From the NCBI GenBank assembly GCA_963775875.1, contig CAVZKP010000017.1, positions 1 through 64,000 on the forward strand: 64,000 nt of DNA, in the 5' to 3' direction. The DNA is from AP-15 sp963775875 (lineage in GTDB: Bacteria; Pseudomonadota; Alphaproteobacteria; ATCC43930; CGMCC-115725). Positions 44,103 to 53,917 of the stretch are shown here, piece by piece. Each line of letters opens with the position of its first letter. Position 1 is the first letter of the stretch. Both the position numbers and the translations under genes were made by a program. The notes under the pieces were generated by a model. It had not been told where the DNA came from, did not search any database, and saw nothing but the letters and a program-made list of their open reading frames with translations.

Positions 44103-45701
44103 TCACGGGCCGATCAGCACGCCGGGGTTGAGCAGCCCCTGCGGATCGAGCGCATGCTTGGCCGCCCGCAACGCCGCCGCGAACAAATCGGGCCGCTGCC
44201 GGTCGTACCACGGGCGGTGATCGCGGCCGACCGCGTGATGATGGGTGATCGTCCCGCCGGCGGCGATCAGCGCGTCGCCGGCGGCGCTTTTGATCACCCG
44301 CCATTGCCGTTCCAGTTCGCCGTGCCGGCCGAGCGCGTGAAACGAGAAATACGGCGCCGGGCCATCGGGGTAGACATGGGTGAAACGGCAGGTGACCTGG
44401 CCCGGCCGGCCGGTGGCCTCGCCGATCGCGGCCTCGGTCGCGGCCTTGACCGTGTCGTGAAAGCTCTCGAACCGGTCCCAGGTGATCGCGCTCTCGAAGG
44501 TGTCGGCGATGATCGCGCGGCGGATCAGGCGCTCGCGCGCATAGGGCATGCGGATAAACGCGGTCCGCCACGATTCGGCGGCGCCTTCGCGGTGGGCGTC
44601 GCGCTCGCCCGGGCGTTCCGGCGTACCGCCATGGTCGGCGCAGCATTCGAGCGCGCGGGCGATCCAGGCGTCGAGCGGGTGGTCGCCCGATTCGAAGGCC
44701 AGCACCATGATTGCCGCGCTGCCGTCGCCGGCCCCGGTGTTGTGCGCCTCCTGCGGGTCGAGGATGCGGCAGTTCGCCGGGTAGAGGCCGGCCTGGGCGA
44801 TCGCCTTGACCGCGCGCGCCGCGGCGAACAAATCGGCAAAGCGGACGGCGCCGCCGGCGCGAAAGCGCGGCCGGTCCTGCAGCCGCATCCACGCCTCGGT
44901 GATGACCCCGAGGATGCCCTCCGAGCCGATCAACAGACGGTCGGGGCTGGGTCCGGCGCCGGAGCCGGGCAGCCGGCGGGTTTCGAGCGGTCCCTCGGGC
45001 GTCAGCATCCGCAGGCTTTCGACAAAATCGTCGATATGGGTGTAGAGGCTGGCGAAATGGCCGCCCGACCTGGTCGCGATCCAGCCGCCCAGGGTCGAAT
45101 ATTCGAAGCTCTGCGGAAAATGCCGCAGGGTCAGCCCGTGCGGTCGGAGCTGGGCTTCGAGCGCCGGTCCGAACACCCCGGCCTGGATGCGGGCGGCGCG
45201 CGAGGAGCGGTCGATCTCCACGACCCGGTCGAGATGGCGCAGGTCGAGGGTGACCGCAGCCTTGCAGCCGGTGCCGTCGATCGTCGCCTCGATGCCGCCG
45301 ACGACGCTGCTGCCGGCGCCGAACGGGATTACCGCGGCGCCTGCGCCGCCGGCCCAGTCGATGACCGCCGCCACCTCCGCTTCGCTGCGCGGATAGGCGA
45401 CGAGATCCGGGGCGGCCTCGTAGCCGCCGAGGAGACCGCGCGCATAGTCGCGGAAGGATTTGCCATGGGTGTGGGCGGCCCGGTCATAGAGTTCGGTCGA
45501 GCAATACGGCGTCAGCGCGGCCGGCGCGGCGAGGCGCGGCGGCCGCAGCCGGATTTCGGACAGCGAGGGCGGCGCCGCCTCGTCGAACCCATCGACGCCG
45601 AACAGCCGGCGATAGCGGTCGAGGGCGGCGGCTTCTTCCGCCGCTGACAGCCCCTCGCCCTCGCGACCCCAGCCGAAATGTTTGAGCCGCCCCTGGGTCA
45701 T
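44103..45701 (-). CDS. FAD-binding oxidase, alkyl-dihydroxyacetonephosphate-synthase-like
   Basis: A 532-residue VAO/PCMH-family flavoprotein. The FAD region contains PRSEAEVAAVIDWAGGAGAA, VIPFGAGSSVVGG and YSTLGGWIATRSGGHFASLY. The C-terminal half has SEGILGVITEAWMRLQDRP and ends with GGTITHHHAVGRDHRPWY, the His-rich motif characteristic of alkyl-DHAP synthase and relatives. GGGAGAGAGGG precedes ATG 45701. Bacterial members may act on lactate-like or glycolate-like substrates, so the ether-lipid reaction is not certain. Confidence 0.83.
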   Translation of the reverse strand: MTQGRLKHFGWGREGEGLSAAEEAAALDRYRRLFGVDGFDEAAPPSLSEIRLRPPRLAAPAALTPYCSTELYDRAAHTHGKSFRDYARGLLGGYEAAPDLVAYPRSEAEVAAVIDWAGGAGAAVIPFGAGSSVVGGIEATIDGTGCKAAVTLDLRHLDRVVEIDRSSRAARIQAGVFGPALEAQLRPHGLTLRHFPQSFEYSTLGGWIATRSGGHFASLYTHIDDFVESLRMLTPEGPLETRRLPGSGAGPSPDRLLIGSEGILGVITEAWMRLQDRPRFRAGGAVRFADLFAAARAVKAIAQAGLYPANCRILDPQEAHNTGAGDGSAAIMVLAFESGDHPLDAWIARALECCADHGGTPERPGERDAHREGAAESWRTAFIRMPYARERLIRRAIIADTFESAITWDRFESFHDTVKAATEAAIGEATGRPGQVTCRFTHVYPDGPAPYFSFHALGRHGELERQWRVIKSAAGDALIAAGGTITHHHAVGRDHRPWYDRQRPDLFAAALRAAKHALDPQGLLNPGVLIGP

Positions 45702-45925
45702 CGCCCTCTCTCCCGGCCGCCGCCCCGTGGAAGACCGATGATAGAGGCCGGGGAAGATCGCGACCAGCCCGGATCGGCGGGAAGGATCGAGCGGCAGCGG
45801 CGCGAGCCCCAGATTTGCACGGCTTCGACCCGGCGGCGATCCAGGCTCGCCGGTTTGGCTTTTGCCGGGATCGTCGTAGAGTACGGCAACTGTGCCGCCG
45901 GCGGGCGGCCCGAGGGAGGACAAAG

Positions 45926-46984
45926 ATGCCGTGCTTTCTGTATGTCTGCCTGCAAGACGAAGATAAGATCGCGGTCTTCGCGATCGATGCCGAAACCGGC
46001 CGGCTCACCCCGCAGGCCGAGCTGCCGGCCGCCGGAGGGCCGTCGGTGCTGGCGATCAGCCCGGACCGGCAGGTGCTTTATGTCGGGCATCGCGGCGTGC
46101 CGGCGATCTCGAGCCTGCGCATCGACCAGGTCAGCGGCGGGCTCACCCCGCAGGCGACGGTGTCGCCGTCGCACGCGCCGACGTTTCTGGCCCCCGACCG
46201 CACCGGCCGGTATCTGCTATCGGCCTATTATCAGGGCGGGTTCGCCGCGGTCCACCCGCTGGGACGGGACGGCGCGGTCGGCGGCCCGCCGCTCGATCAG
46301 CTGGCCACGGCCACCGGCGCGCACGCCATCGCGACCGATCCGACCAACCGGTTTGCCTTTGTGCCGCACATCGCCCGCCTCAACGACAACGTCCTCGAAC
46401 CGCAGCGGGACAACCCCGGACCCAACATGATCTTGCAGTTCCGGTTCGACCCCGATAGCGGCCGTCTGACCGCCAACTCGCCGGCCCGGGTCGAACCCGC
46501 GGAGCGCGTCGGCCCGCGCCATTATTGTTTTCATCCAACCGCGGACCTCGTCTATTTTTCGAACGAGCAGGGCTGCAGCGTCACCGGCTACCGTCTCGAC
46601 CGCGCGACCGGAACCCTCTCCGCGGCGCAGACGATTACGACCCTGCCCGACGGCTTTACCGCGCGCAACACCTGCTCGCAGATCCACCTGACCCCGTCGG
46701 GGCGGTTCCTCTATGTCGCCAACCGCGGCCACAACAGCATCGCCGGGTTCGCCGTCGACCCCGCGACCGGCCGGCTGAGCGCCATCGGGCAGGTGCCGAC
46801 CGAAGCGGTCCCGAGCGCCTTCGGGCTGGATCCTGCGGGCCGTTTCGTCTTTGCCGCCGGTTCGGCCTCGGGCCGTCTGGCCGCATACCGGATCAACCCG
46901 GAGAGCGGTGCGCTGACGCCGCTCGCCACCTATGCCGCCGGCCAGCGGCCGATGGCGGTGCTGGCGGCGCGTCTCGGCGACTAG
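45926..46984 (+). CDS. lactonase-family beta-propeller (6-phosphogluconolactonase-like)
   Basis: A 352-residue seven-bladed propeller of the Pgl/lactonase_7 family. Repeats of the type FAIDAETGRLTPQAELPAAG, VLAISPDRQVLYVGHRGVPA and FLYVANRGHNSIAGFAVDPA are visible. GGGAGGA (45913-45919) precedes ATG 45926. Family members hydrolyse sugar lactones, but many have other roles. No sugar-acid pathway gene is adjacent, apart from the divergent FAD oxidase. Confidence 0.85.
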   Translation: MPCFLYVCLQDEDKIAVFAIDAETGRLTPQAELPAAGGPSVLAISPDRQVLYVGHRGVPAISSLRIDQVSGGLTPQATVSPSHAPTFLAPDRTGRYLLSAYYQGGFAAVHPLGRDGAVGGPPLDQLATATGAHAIATDPTNRFAFVPHIARLNDNVLEPQRDNPGPNMILQFRFDPDSGRLTANSPARVEPAERVGPRHYCFHPTADLVYFSNEQGCSVTGYRLDRATGTLSAAQTITTLPDGFTARNTCSQIHLTPSGRFLYVANRGHNSIAGFAVDPATGRLSAIGQVPTEAVPSAFGLDPAGRFVFAAGSASGRLAAYRINPESGALTPLATYAAGQRPMAVLAARLGD

Positions 46985-47213
46985 GTTTTCGGGATCCGGG
47001 TTTACTGCCGGGCCAAGCCGCCGGTTTGCCGACGCGGTGCGCCTGTACCAAATCCCGGTCGCACCGCCACCATGGACGCCCGGCCAGGCCCGCCCTCGAA
47101 CCGGGTGCGATCGATCTGGATGGTCTTTGCCCAGCCATCCGGGGTTCCCGCGCTGTGGGTGACCTTGCCGGCGACGGCCGATCCATCCGGCGGTGATCGG
47201 TGGAGGAGTGCAA

Positions 47214-47887
47214 ATGTTCGCGGTGATCTTTGAGGTGCAGCCGAAAGCCGAACGCTGGAACGACTATCTCGATCTCGCCGGGTTGCTCCGGCCCGAACTC
47301 GAAAAAATCGACGGCTTTATCGACAACCAGCGCTTCATCAGCCGGCAGCGGCCGGGCCGGGTGCTGTCATTGTCGACCTGGCGCGATGAAAAGGCGCTGA
47401 TCCGCTGGCGCACCCTGCCGGTGCATCATCGGGCTCAGCAACAGGGCCGGTCAGGCATTTTTGCGGATTACCAGCTGCGGGTCGGCGAAATCATCGCCGA
47501 TACCGATCTGGTCAGAGGACACAGCCTGCCGCAGCAGCGTTTCGACGAGACCGAGACCGGCGCCGCCAAGCTGGTCACGATCAGCGAACTCGCAGCGGTT
47601 GATCCCGCCCGGCCGGATAATGGCGCGCTCGCCGCCGATCTTGGGCTGCCGGCGGCCGACGCAGGCGGCATCCTCGGGCACGAAGTTTTCGCCGGCATCA
47701 ACGATCCGGCGAAACTGCTGCTGCTCGCTTCCTGGCGGGACCCGACCGCCGGCCAAAGCTGGCGGCCAATCCGGCGGCGGCCGGCGGCGCCGGGCGCCAC
47801 CGGGCGGTGCGGATCATTCGCGACTACGGCATGCGCGAGCGGCGCGAGGCGCCGCAATATCACCGCGCGGTAGAGGGCGATTGTTAA
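47214..47887 (+). pseudogene. ABM-domain (antibiotic biosynthesis monooxygenase-like) protein, frameshift near C-terminus
   Basis: Starts at ATG 47214 with GGAGG upstream. FAVIFEVQPKAERWNDYLDL and FIDNQRFISRQRPGRVLSLS are ABM-type. A second half (about 110-220) carries another ABM-like unit ending in LLLLASWRDPTAGQ. Near 47762 one base seems missing. After it, the next frame reads AANPAAAGGAGRHRAVRIIR and DYGMRERREAPQYHRAVEGD, the usual C-terminus, to a stop at 47887. Corrected length is about 224 residues. Function unknown. Confidence 0.7.
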
Positions 47888-47894
47888 GCCCGCG

Positions 47895-49176
47895 TCACTT
47901 CGGCTCGGATCGTTCGAAATCGGTGCGTTCGGTTACCGGCAGGCCCTGCAGGTAGCGGCGCAGGCAGTCGAGGCCGAGTTCGACGGCGCCGAGGCGCACC
48001 CAGTCGCGGCCGCCATAGATGCGCGAGCGGCGCGATTCGACCCCTTCCTCGGCAGCAATCGCCAGATGGATGCTGCCGCCGAAATCGATCCGGTCGGGGC
48101 CGTCATCGACCTCGATCAGCACGGCCAGCGCGTGGCTGGCGCCGGTCTCCTGCGCGCACGGCGCGGGCGACGGCCTCGGCCGCCTCGCGGCTGAGTTCGC
48201 CAGCGATCAGCGCGCCGTCAAGCCCGAGGGCGGCGGCGATCTCGGCCGGGTCGCGGGCGACGAGGCCGCGGCGGAAGATTTTTTCCGCCCCCGGCAGATG
48301 GGCGATGCGGGCGGCGATCTGGCCGCCGGTAAAGGTCTCGACGATCGCCAGCGAGCCGGTGCGGGCGGCGAGATCGGCGAGCACCACGCCTTCGAGCGTC
48401 TGGTTGTCCTCGCCGAGGATGAAATTGCCGAGCCGCTTGCGCACCTCCGCCTGCACCGGCGCCAGCTTGCGCTCGATATCGGCCTGGTCGATGCCGCGCA
48501 CGGTCAGCTTGGTCTCGATCTGCGGATAATGGCTGCGAAAGCCGAGCTTGACGCTGTGGTCGGGGACCAGGTCTTCGACCCCGGCGAGCAGTTGGTCGAC
48601 ATGCGACTCGCCGAGCCCGTAGGAGTGGAACCGCTTCAGGTGGATGACGCCCGGCGTCCCGCCGCGGGTCAGCAGGCGCGGGATGATCTGCTCTTCGAGC
48701 ATGCGAAACAGTTCGCGCGGCACGCCCGGGGTAAAGAAAAACCGCGCCTTGCCGATATCGAGGGCAAAGCCGCAGGCGGTGCCGACCGGATTGTCCAGAA
48801 TCTCGGCGCCGATCGGCAGCATCGCCTGCTTGCGGTTGTTGGCCGACATGACCCGGCTGCGCCGGCGAAAAAACTCCTCCATGCGGACCAGCCAGTCCTC
48901 GTTCAACACCAAATCGACGCCGGCGGCGCGGGCGGCGATCTCCTGCGACAGATCGTCGACGGTGGGTCCCAGACCGCCATTGACGATGACGGCGTCGGCG
49001 CGCTCGCCGGCCATGCGAAACGCCGCCAGCAACTCCTCGCGATCGTCGCCGACGATCGTTCCCCAGGCGACCGACAGCCCGAAATCCTCGAGCTTCTGGC
49101 TCATATAGTTGAAATTGGTGTTGACGATCTTGCCGGTCAGGACTTCGTCGCCGGTGCAGATGATCTCGATGCGCAT
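47895..49176 (-). pseudogene. CinA-like molybdopterin-binding-domain protein, single frameshift
   Basis: The N-terminal MoCF domain (IEIICTGDEVLTGKIVNTNF and VIVNGGLGPTVDDLSQEIAA) and a CinA-like middle (GTACGFALDIGKARFFFTPG, VPRELFRML) are clear. The C-terminal half resembles the CinA/PncC deamidase domain (LGEDNQTLEGVVLADLAART), with a weak catalytic region. Near 48155 one extra base shifts the frame; the tail (GASHALAVLIEVDDG to ERTDFERSEPK) continues to 47895. Corrected length is about 426 residues. CinA proteins recycle pyridine nucleotides or hydrolyse ADP-ribose. Confidence 0.8.
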
Positions 49177-49408
49177 GCGCTGCCCTCGTGCTCCAGTCAA
49201 AGGCGCGGCTGAGGCGCGCCGATGGTTCGAGTGCCCGTTCCCCGCCGGGCATGATGGCGCTAACGATCTGCTTTCGGGCGGGCTCGCGCAAGGCCTCGAC
49301 CGCGGTTCCGGTTCCGCCTCGCCCAGGGTGATCGGGCTTGGCCCGAGGGGCGACGCATGACCCCGCGGCGAGGCGAGGCGGGCGCCGCTGGCAGTTTCTT
49401 GCGCCGAT

Positions 49409-49753
49409 TTGACAGCGCAACTAGAAATCCACCGCGAGGCGGCGACGCGTCGCGATGGCATCCCCATTGATAGGCAGGAGATTGCTGTGGTTGCGGTCAT
49501 CGAAGGCAAGGAAGAGGCCGGCGGCGCCAGCTACATCGAATTCAAAGTCTTTCAAAGCCCGACCGATCCCGATCGGGTTCTGGGGAGCTGGCGGCTTGCC
49601 CATGGCGAGTCCGGCCTCGTCGACCAGAGCAAGCCCGATTCTCCCGTTTTGATGGAGTTCCGGCACGCCGTGGACTGCGCCGATCAGCACGGCATTGCCT
49701 TTGTCTGGGTCAACGATCCCGACGAACTGTTTCCGCTCTACCGGCGCCGGTGA
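49409..49753 (+). CDS. small hypothetical protein
   Basis: A 114-residue open frame from TTG 49409, without a strong ribosome site. ASYIEFKVFQSPTDPDRVLG and HGIAFVWVNDPDELFPLYRR look like a folded protein, not noise. No family was recognised. The start is uncertain. Confidence 0.45.
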   Translation: MTAQLEIHREAATRRDGIPIDRQEIAVVAVIEGKEEAGGASYIEFKVFQSPTDPDRVLGSWRLAHGESGLVDQSKPDSPVLMEFRHAVDCADQHGIAFVWVNDPDELFPLYRRR

Positions 49754-49839
49754 AGGCTCGCCGGCCGGCCGGCCGCACGCCTTCGGACCCCCGCGGCCGC
49801 CACCCGATCGCTGGTAGTGTCCCAAGCATAACGCCGGAG

Positions 49840-49985
49840 AGGCGCAAGAAGATCATTCGCACCGTCATATCCGAGGTCATTGTCGACATCGTCCGGCGAC
49901 AGCCTGGAGTTGATCGTGCACTGGCAAGGCGACGGCCATACGAGCATGACTATGAAGCGCAACCGCGTGGCCATGCCTCTGGCGC
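49840..49985 (+). pseudogene. serine-recombinase C-terminal scrap
   Basis: Reads RRKKIIRTVISEVIVDI, then in a shifted frame GDSLELIVHWQGDGHTSMTM and KRNRVAM. This resembles the C-terminal strand region of large serine recombinases (IxEIVVDV...LxIHWxGGxHTxLxVxKNR). It is frameshifted and truncated. Confidence 0.55.
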
Positions 49986-50240
49986 GGGCCATCGCCGCAA
50001 GCTGCGGCAATAACTGGCGGATGATGGCGTCGAACGCGCCGCGTCGCGGTAAAAGCGCGAGATCGGGATATGGCATATCGCATCGAGATGCGCCCACTCG
50101 GCGGGTGTGTACTCGTCAGAAATTCGCGATACGCGCAGAGATCGGCTAGTCCGAACTGGGCATGCCGCCGATTGAGGCGTTTGCCGACAAGCCGACGCAC
50201 CTGGCGGTAGCCGGGCCAACGAAGCCCGAGCCGGGGCAAG
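49975..50240 (-). pseudogene. CheR-like methyltransferase, N-terminal remnant with frameshifts
   Basis: Three minus-strand frames in sequence read LGLRWPGYRQVRRLVGKRLN with FGLADLCAYREFL, then PAEWAHLDAICHIPISRFYR, then AFDAIIRQLLPQLAAMARAR. Together they match the N-terminal part of a CheR-type methyltransferase (DALCxITISRFYRDxxxFDAL). At least two frameshifts exist and the SAM-binding half is missing. It ends where the recombinase scrap begins on the opposite strand. Confidence 0.65.
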
Positions 50241-50306
50241 CACCAATGCAGAAAGGCGACGCATTCCCGGTGGTCCTTGATTCGGAGCCTGCCGCCAGTT
50301 CACTTA

Positions 50307-50774
50307 TTAGGCGGTGCCATGGCGCCGATATCGCGAATGCAACAACCAATAGCTCAGCGCAAAGAACACTGCTGCTACGACAATCGCAGCGGAGGCATAT
50401 GCGGCTGCCGTCCACATCAGATGGCCGAGCCACGATCGAATGGCCTGATCGAGTGCGCGCTCATAAAGGGGATCCACCGGCCAGAATGGTTGCCCGAGAC
50501 TTTTTATACTAGCCGCCGCGAGCGCAACACTGACAACGCCGTTGGTCAGGCACAGTCTGCCCCAGGTCGCCCGCGCGGTTGTCGACAAGACCACAATCAA
50601 CACGGTTGCGATCGCGGCGACCGGCAAAATCAATTGAACCACGGGATGGCCGGGTTCGGCCGACTGAACTGGCACAATCGTCGCTGTCGATCCGATCAGC
50701 GCCAGCGTCAAGCTGCCCATGACCAGGCCCGCGACAATTCGAGCGCAGATCGAGTGCTTGGTAGCTTTGCTCAT
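50307..50774 (-). CDS. small membrane protein of unknown function
   Basis: A 155-residue protein with about four transmembrane segments (IVAGLVMGSLTLALIGSTAT, VVQLILPVAAIATVLIVVLS, LTNGVVSVALAAASI and YASAAIVVAAVFFALSYWLL). No family recognised. A perfect FNR-type box lies about 140 bp upstream (50916-50929), so it may belong to the low-oxygen group that follows. Confidence 0.65.
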   Translation of the reverse strand: MSKATKHSICARIVAGLVMGSLTLALIGSTATIVPVQSAEPGHPVVQLILPVAAIATVLIVVLSTTARATWGRLCLTNGVVSVALAAASIKSLGQPFWPVDPLYERALDQAIRSWLGHLMWTAAAYASAAIVVAAVFFALSYWLLHSRYRRHGTA

Positions 50775-50915
50775 TGCTGCACCTTGGCGAGCGAGATAGT
50801 TGTCGAACGAGCTGTGATCGCCGGTTCACTCGTCGTGGCCGAAATGGGCCGGCCAAGATCGGTCCGACTCCGCTTTTACATGTGGGCCGATTACCGCCGG
50901 TCACGCTTGATCACG

Positions 50916-50929
50916 TTGATCCAAATCAA
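50916..50929. promoter_or_regulatory. FNR/FixK-type box (perfect)
   Basis: TTGATCCAAATCAA, an exact TTGAT-N4-ATCAA match. It lies in the divergent region between the small membrane protein (minus) and the 51083 gene (plus), exactly 100 bp from a second perfect box. Confidence 0.65.
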
Positions 50930-51015
50930 CTTGCCGCCCGTTCGAGGCGGTTAGAGCCCTAGACAGGGGCCATTGGGCCATAGCCAGCGCAGTTGGCGAT
51001 TGCGATTTGGCTTGG

Positions 51016-51029
51016 TTGATGTGGATCAA
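51016..51029. promoter_or_regulatory. FNR/FixK-type box (perfect)
   Basis: TTGATGTGGATCAA, an exact match to the FNR-family palindrome, ending 53 bp before ATG 51083. This position fits class II activation of the short gene and possibly the hsp20 gene behind it. Confidence 0.7.
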
Positions 51030-51082
51030 GTTGGGACGGCTGACGGCAAGACAATATTGGCCGATTTCGACAGGAGGCGCCG

Positions 51083-51367
51083 ATGGCAGGCGATCACGCA
51101 GCGAAAAAGGGGAGTCCGAAAAAGGAAAGGGCGTCTGGCATGCCTCGATCGGCCGGAAAGAAAGTGAAGACCCTACCGGTCGAGGAACTGAGCCCGGAGC
51201 GTCGCAGCGAAATTGCGCAAGAGGCCGAAGCAAAGCAGTGTCGCGGAAAATCGCCTTCGACTGATGGTGGCGGCCGCCGGTTTCTGCGGGTCACCGATTG
51301 CGCTGGATCAATGTCCGATACGCGGGGCTCGCGCAAAATTTGTCCGGTGAGAGAACCCGTTCCTTGA
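51083..51367 (+). CDS. small basic protein under an FNR-type box
   Basis: A 94-residue Lys/Arg-rich protein. AGGAGG (51072-51077) gives a strong ribosome site. The N-terminus (AAKKGSPKKERASGMPRSAG) is disordered-looking; VEELSPERRSEIAQEAEAKQ may be a helix. No family recognised, and the last 40 residues may not be conserved. The perfect FNR box 53 bp upstream and hsp20 immediately downstream argue that it is real and stress-induced. Confidence 0.6.
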   Translation: MAGDHAAKKGSPKKERASGMPRSAGKKVKTLPVEELSPERRSEIAQEAEAKQCRGKSPSTDGGGRRFLRVTDCAGSMSDTRGSRKICPVREPVP

Positions 51368-51386
51368 ACCGATGATGGAGACAGCG

Positions 51387-51896
51387 ATGGCGGACGTACC
51401 CGTTGAAGTGAAGAAAGCGACACCGGCAGGAGCGCCGGTTCCCGATGCGTGGCGCTCGTTTCGTAGTGAAATGGACCGGCTATTCGACCGGTTTGGTTTT
51501 CCGTCGTTGCGCAGCATGTTCGACATCGAGCCGGGGTGGCGCCCGGTAAGTTCGTTTAGCTTTTCAGCGCCGGCAATCGATATGAGTGAGGACGACAAGG
51601 CCTACAAAATCACCGCGGAACTGCCTGGTCTCGATGCTAAAGATGTCGATGTGTCGGTATCCGGCAACACGCTCGTCCTCAAAGGCGAGAAACGGCAGGA
51701 GAAGGAAGAAAAGAACAAGAACTATTTCTTCTCCGAGCGCGCCTATGGCTCGTTCCAGCGCGCGTTCGAGCTGGCGACAACCGTCGATCGCGAGAAGATC
51801 GCCGCAGATTATTCGAAGGGCGTGCTGACAATCACTTTACCAAAGACGGCGGAAGCTCAAAAGCAAGCGAAGAAGATCGAGGTCAAATCGGCCTGA
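51387..51896 (+). CDS. Hsp20/alpha-crystallin small heat-shock protein
   Basis: A 169-residue chaperone. The alpha-crystallin domain spans about 60-160: SFSAPAIDMSEDDKAYKITA, ELPGLDAKDVDVSVSGNTLV, AYGSFQRAFELATTVDREKI, then ADYSKGVLTITLPK with the terminal I/V-x-I-like KKIEVK. ATG 51387 has GGAG six bases upstream; 51372 and 51375 are alternatives. ATP-independent holdase. It is probably co-transcribed with 51083 under the FNR-type boxes. Confidence 0.92.
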   Translation: MADVPVEVKKATPAGAPVPDAWRSFRSEMDRLFDRFGFPSLRSMFDIEPGWRPVSSFSFSAPAIDMSEDDKAYKITAELPGLDAKDVDVSVSGNTLVLKGEKRQEKEEKNKNYFFSERAYGSFQRAFELATTVDREKIAADYSKGVLTITLPKTAEAQKQAKKIEVKSA

Positions 51897-52358
51897 GAGG
51901 AAACCACGGCGGCGGGACTATCGTTCCGCTTCCAGTGGGAGCTGATCCTACAGCAGTCTTGTGCAGCTCGCTGATTACGTGGTCCGGATGTCGAGTTTGG
52001 CCAAGCTGAGGCTTTTCCGCGCGAAGCAAGATCGGAAGGAAGAGACATACGGCAGCAGGATTTCATGTGACCCAGACACAGGGACACTCGCCGGCAACCA
52101 GTTCCGAGCGTCCATGTCATGCGGGACGAAGGCAATGGCGCGGCCGAAATGGTTCGCATCCTCTGTGCGGACACCGCCGAGCCGGATCGGATCGCCGCAG
52201 AGCTGGACCGAGCTGTTAAACGAGCTTCGCCCCAAATCGGGTTGTAAGCGAACTGATCGTTTATCCAGTCGGAGAAAACGAGCCGTTGTCGTGTCCCTTC
52301 CTCATACGCTGGTAGCTCCGCGCTTATTGGATGGAGCTTGAACCTGGTTTGCGGGAGG
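51897..52358. other. 460-bp gap with one short coding-like scrap
   Basis: No full gene. Around 52126-52250 the plus strand reads RDEGNGAAEMVRILCADTAE and continues DRIAAELDRAVKRASPQIGL before a stop. This looks like the C-terminus of a protein, but I cannot name the family and upstream stops close the frame. The rest is unassigned. Confidence 0.4.
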
Positions 52359-53473
52359 TCAATGCCCCCAGCGGCGAGTGAGCATGGCTCGCTCGATGCG
52401 GGTTCTCGCGAGTTCCACTGCGGCGGCGCGCGGCAACACCTTGCCTGAAAAGACCCGATCAAGGATCGCGCGCGTGTTAGCGCGGATCTTTTCAGAAATG
52501 GCATTGAAGGCGGCTGCCTCGCTGCCGCCCTGATATTCGACTGCTGCACAAATCACACCGCCGGCATTGGCAATAAAGTCCGGTAAGATGAGCACGCCAC
52601 GCTCGGCGAGCACCGCCTCGGCCTCGGCCGTACAAGGGATATTGGCCCCTTGCGCCACCACCTTGGCATGCAACCGGCCGACATTGCCGGCATGAATTAC
52701 ATCGGGACGCGCCGCCGGGATCCAGATATCGCAGGGAATGTCTACCACCGCGTCCCGGTCGAGCTTGCGCCCATGCGGGTAATCCAAAACCGAGCGACCC
52801 CCGTCCTTAAGGGCGATCAGCGCCTCGACATCGAGCCCGTTGTCGTCGGCGATCGTTCCCTGCGAATTGCTAGCCGCGACAAGCACCGCCTCCTTTTGCT
52901 GTCAGCAGCCGAGCGGCATGCTTGCCGACAGAGCCGAACCCCTGGACGACAATGCGCGCGGCCGCCAGCGGCAATTCCAATTGATTTGCGGCCACCTCGA
53001 TCGCGGCGACGAGGCCAAATGCAGTGGCGCCGATCTCATCGAGCGGAATGCCCGCCCAAGGTTGGCGTGGCAGACCGACAGCGCGGCCGGTCTCGTCTTT
53101 GATCCAGCCCATCGCCAGTTCGTCCGTACCCATGTCGGGGCCAGGGATATAGTCGGTTAGACTCGGCGATCGCAGTGGCAAAAGCCCGCATCAGGCGCTC
53201 CTTGTCGTCGAGTGCCATCTTGGGGTTGGCGAAGATGACCGATTTGCCGCCGCCATGTGGCAGACCGGCGGCGGCATTTTTCAATGTCATCGCCCGCGCC
53301 AGACGGAATGCCTCTTCGGTGGTGACATCGGGCGCCATCCGCACCCCGCCAATCGCCGGTCCGCAGGCGATGTTGTCGACCACGACGATCGCTTTGAGCC
53401 CGACAGTCGGGCGCCAGATATGGACGAGCTTCAGCGGGCCGAGATCGTCGGCAAAGCGAAACAGATCATCCAT
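52359..53473 (-). pseudogene. Glu/Leu/Phe/Val dehydrogenase, two frameshifts
   Basis: NAD(P)-dependent amino-acid dehydrogenase. The N-terminal part has PAIGGVRMAPDVTTEEAFRL and the catalytic Lys region AAAGLPHGGGKSVIF. The middle part has DYIPGPDMGTDELAMGWIKD and the Rossmann motif VVQGFGSVGKHAA. The C-terminal part has VVAQGANIPCTAEAEAVLAE and PDFIANAGGVICAAVEYQGG. The three parts lie in different frames, with breaks near 53158 and 52893. Corrected length is about 371 residues. It would convert glutamate or a branched amino acid to the 2-oxo acid. Confidence 0.82.
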
Positions 53474-53841
53474 GCTCATCCTCGATTGGTTGGGTGGCGC
53501 AGCCAAGAGCATCCATGATTGCGCGGAGAAACCGGGCTGCTTCGCCACCATTGACGACGGCATGCCGGCTGTCAGGCCCAATACCGTCTTGAGCGAGTAG
53601 CGATGCCAAGGTCGACAACACCAAGGCCGAAAGGCCGAGCGCGGGCAGGCTACCAGAGATTGCCGGCTGAGCTGTGGCGCTGACGGAGTTGAACATGCGG
53701 GATGGTCTTCGCACTCGGCACTTGGGCGTATCCGACATGCTCCTCGCAGTACGGGACGTCAACATCCACGTAGATCGGAAGGGATGTTCTGTCGCATTGT
53801 CCGAGCCTCGCCGGGTTTCCAACCTTTGGTTTGGGTTTTTG
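53474..53841. other. 370-bp gap, possible gene remnant on minus strand
   Basis: The minus strand at about 53490-53640 reads DSRHAVVNGGEAARFLRAIM followed by DALGCATQPIEDEHG and a stop. It looks like a C-terminal coding remnant of unknown family. No intact gene. Confidence 0.4.
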
Positions 53842-53855
53842 TTGATCTCGGTCAA
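53842..53855. promoter_or_regulatory. FNR/FixK-type box (one mismatch)
   Basis: TTGATCTCGGTCAA, one base off the palindrome, ending 62 bp before ATG 53918. This is nearly the same spacing as the box in front of 51083. Confidence 0.55.
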
Positions 53856-53917
53856 GGTGGCGCGGCCGCCTCGCGGGTCAGGATCACCTTCCTGTCAATC
53901 TTTTGCAGAGCACTGCA

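Noticed and set aside
43980..45647. Plus-strand open frame of 555 codons
   Set aside because: Antisense to the FAD oxidase. Its composition (Arg/Gly/Ala/Asp-rich) has no recognisable domain.
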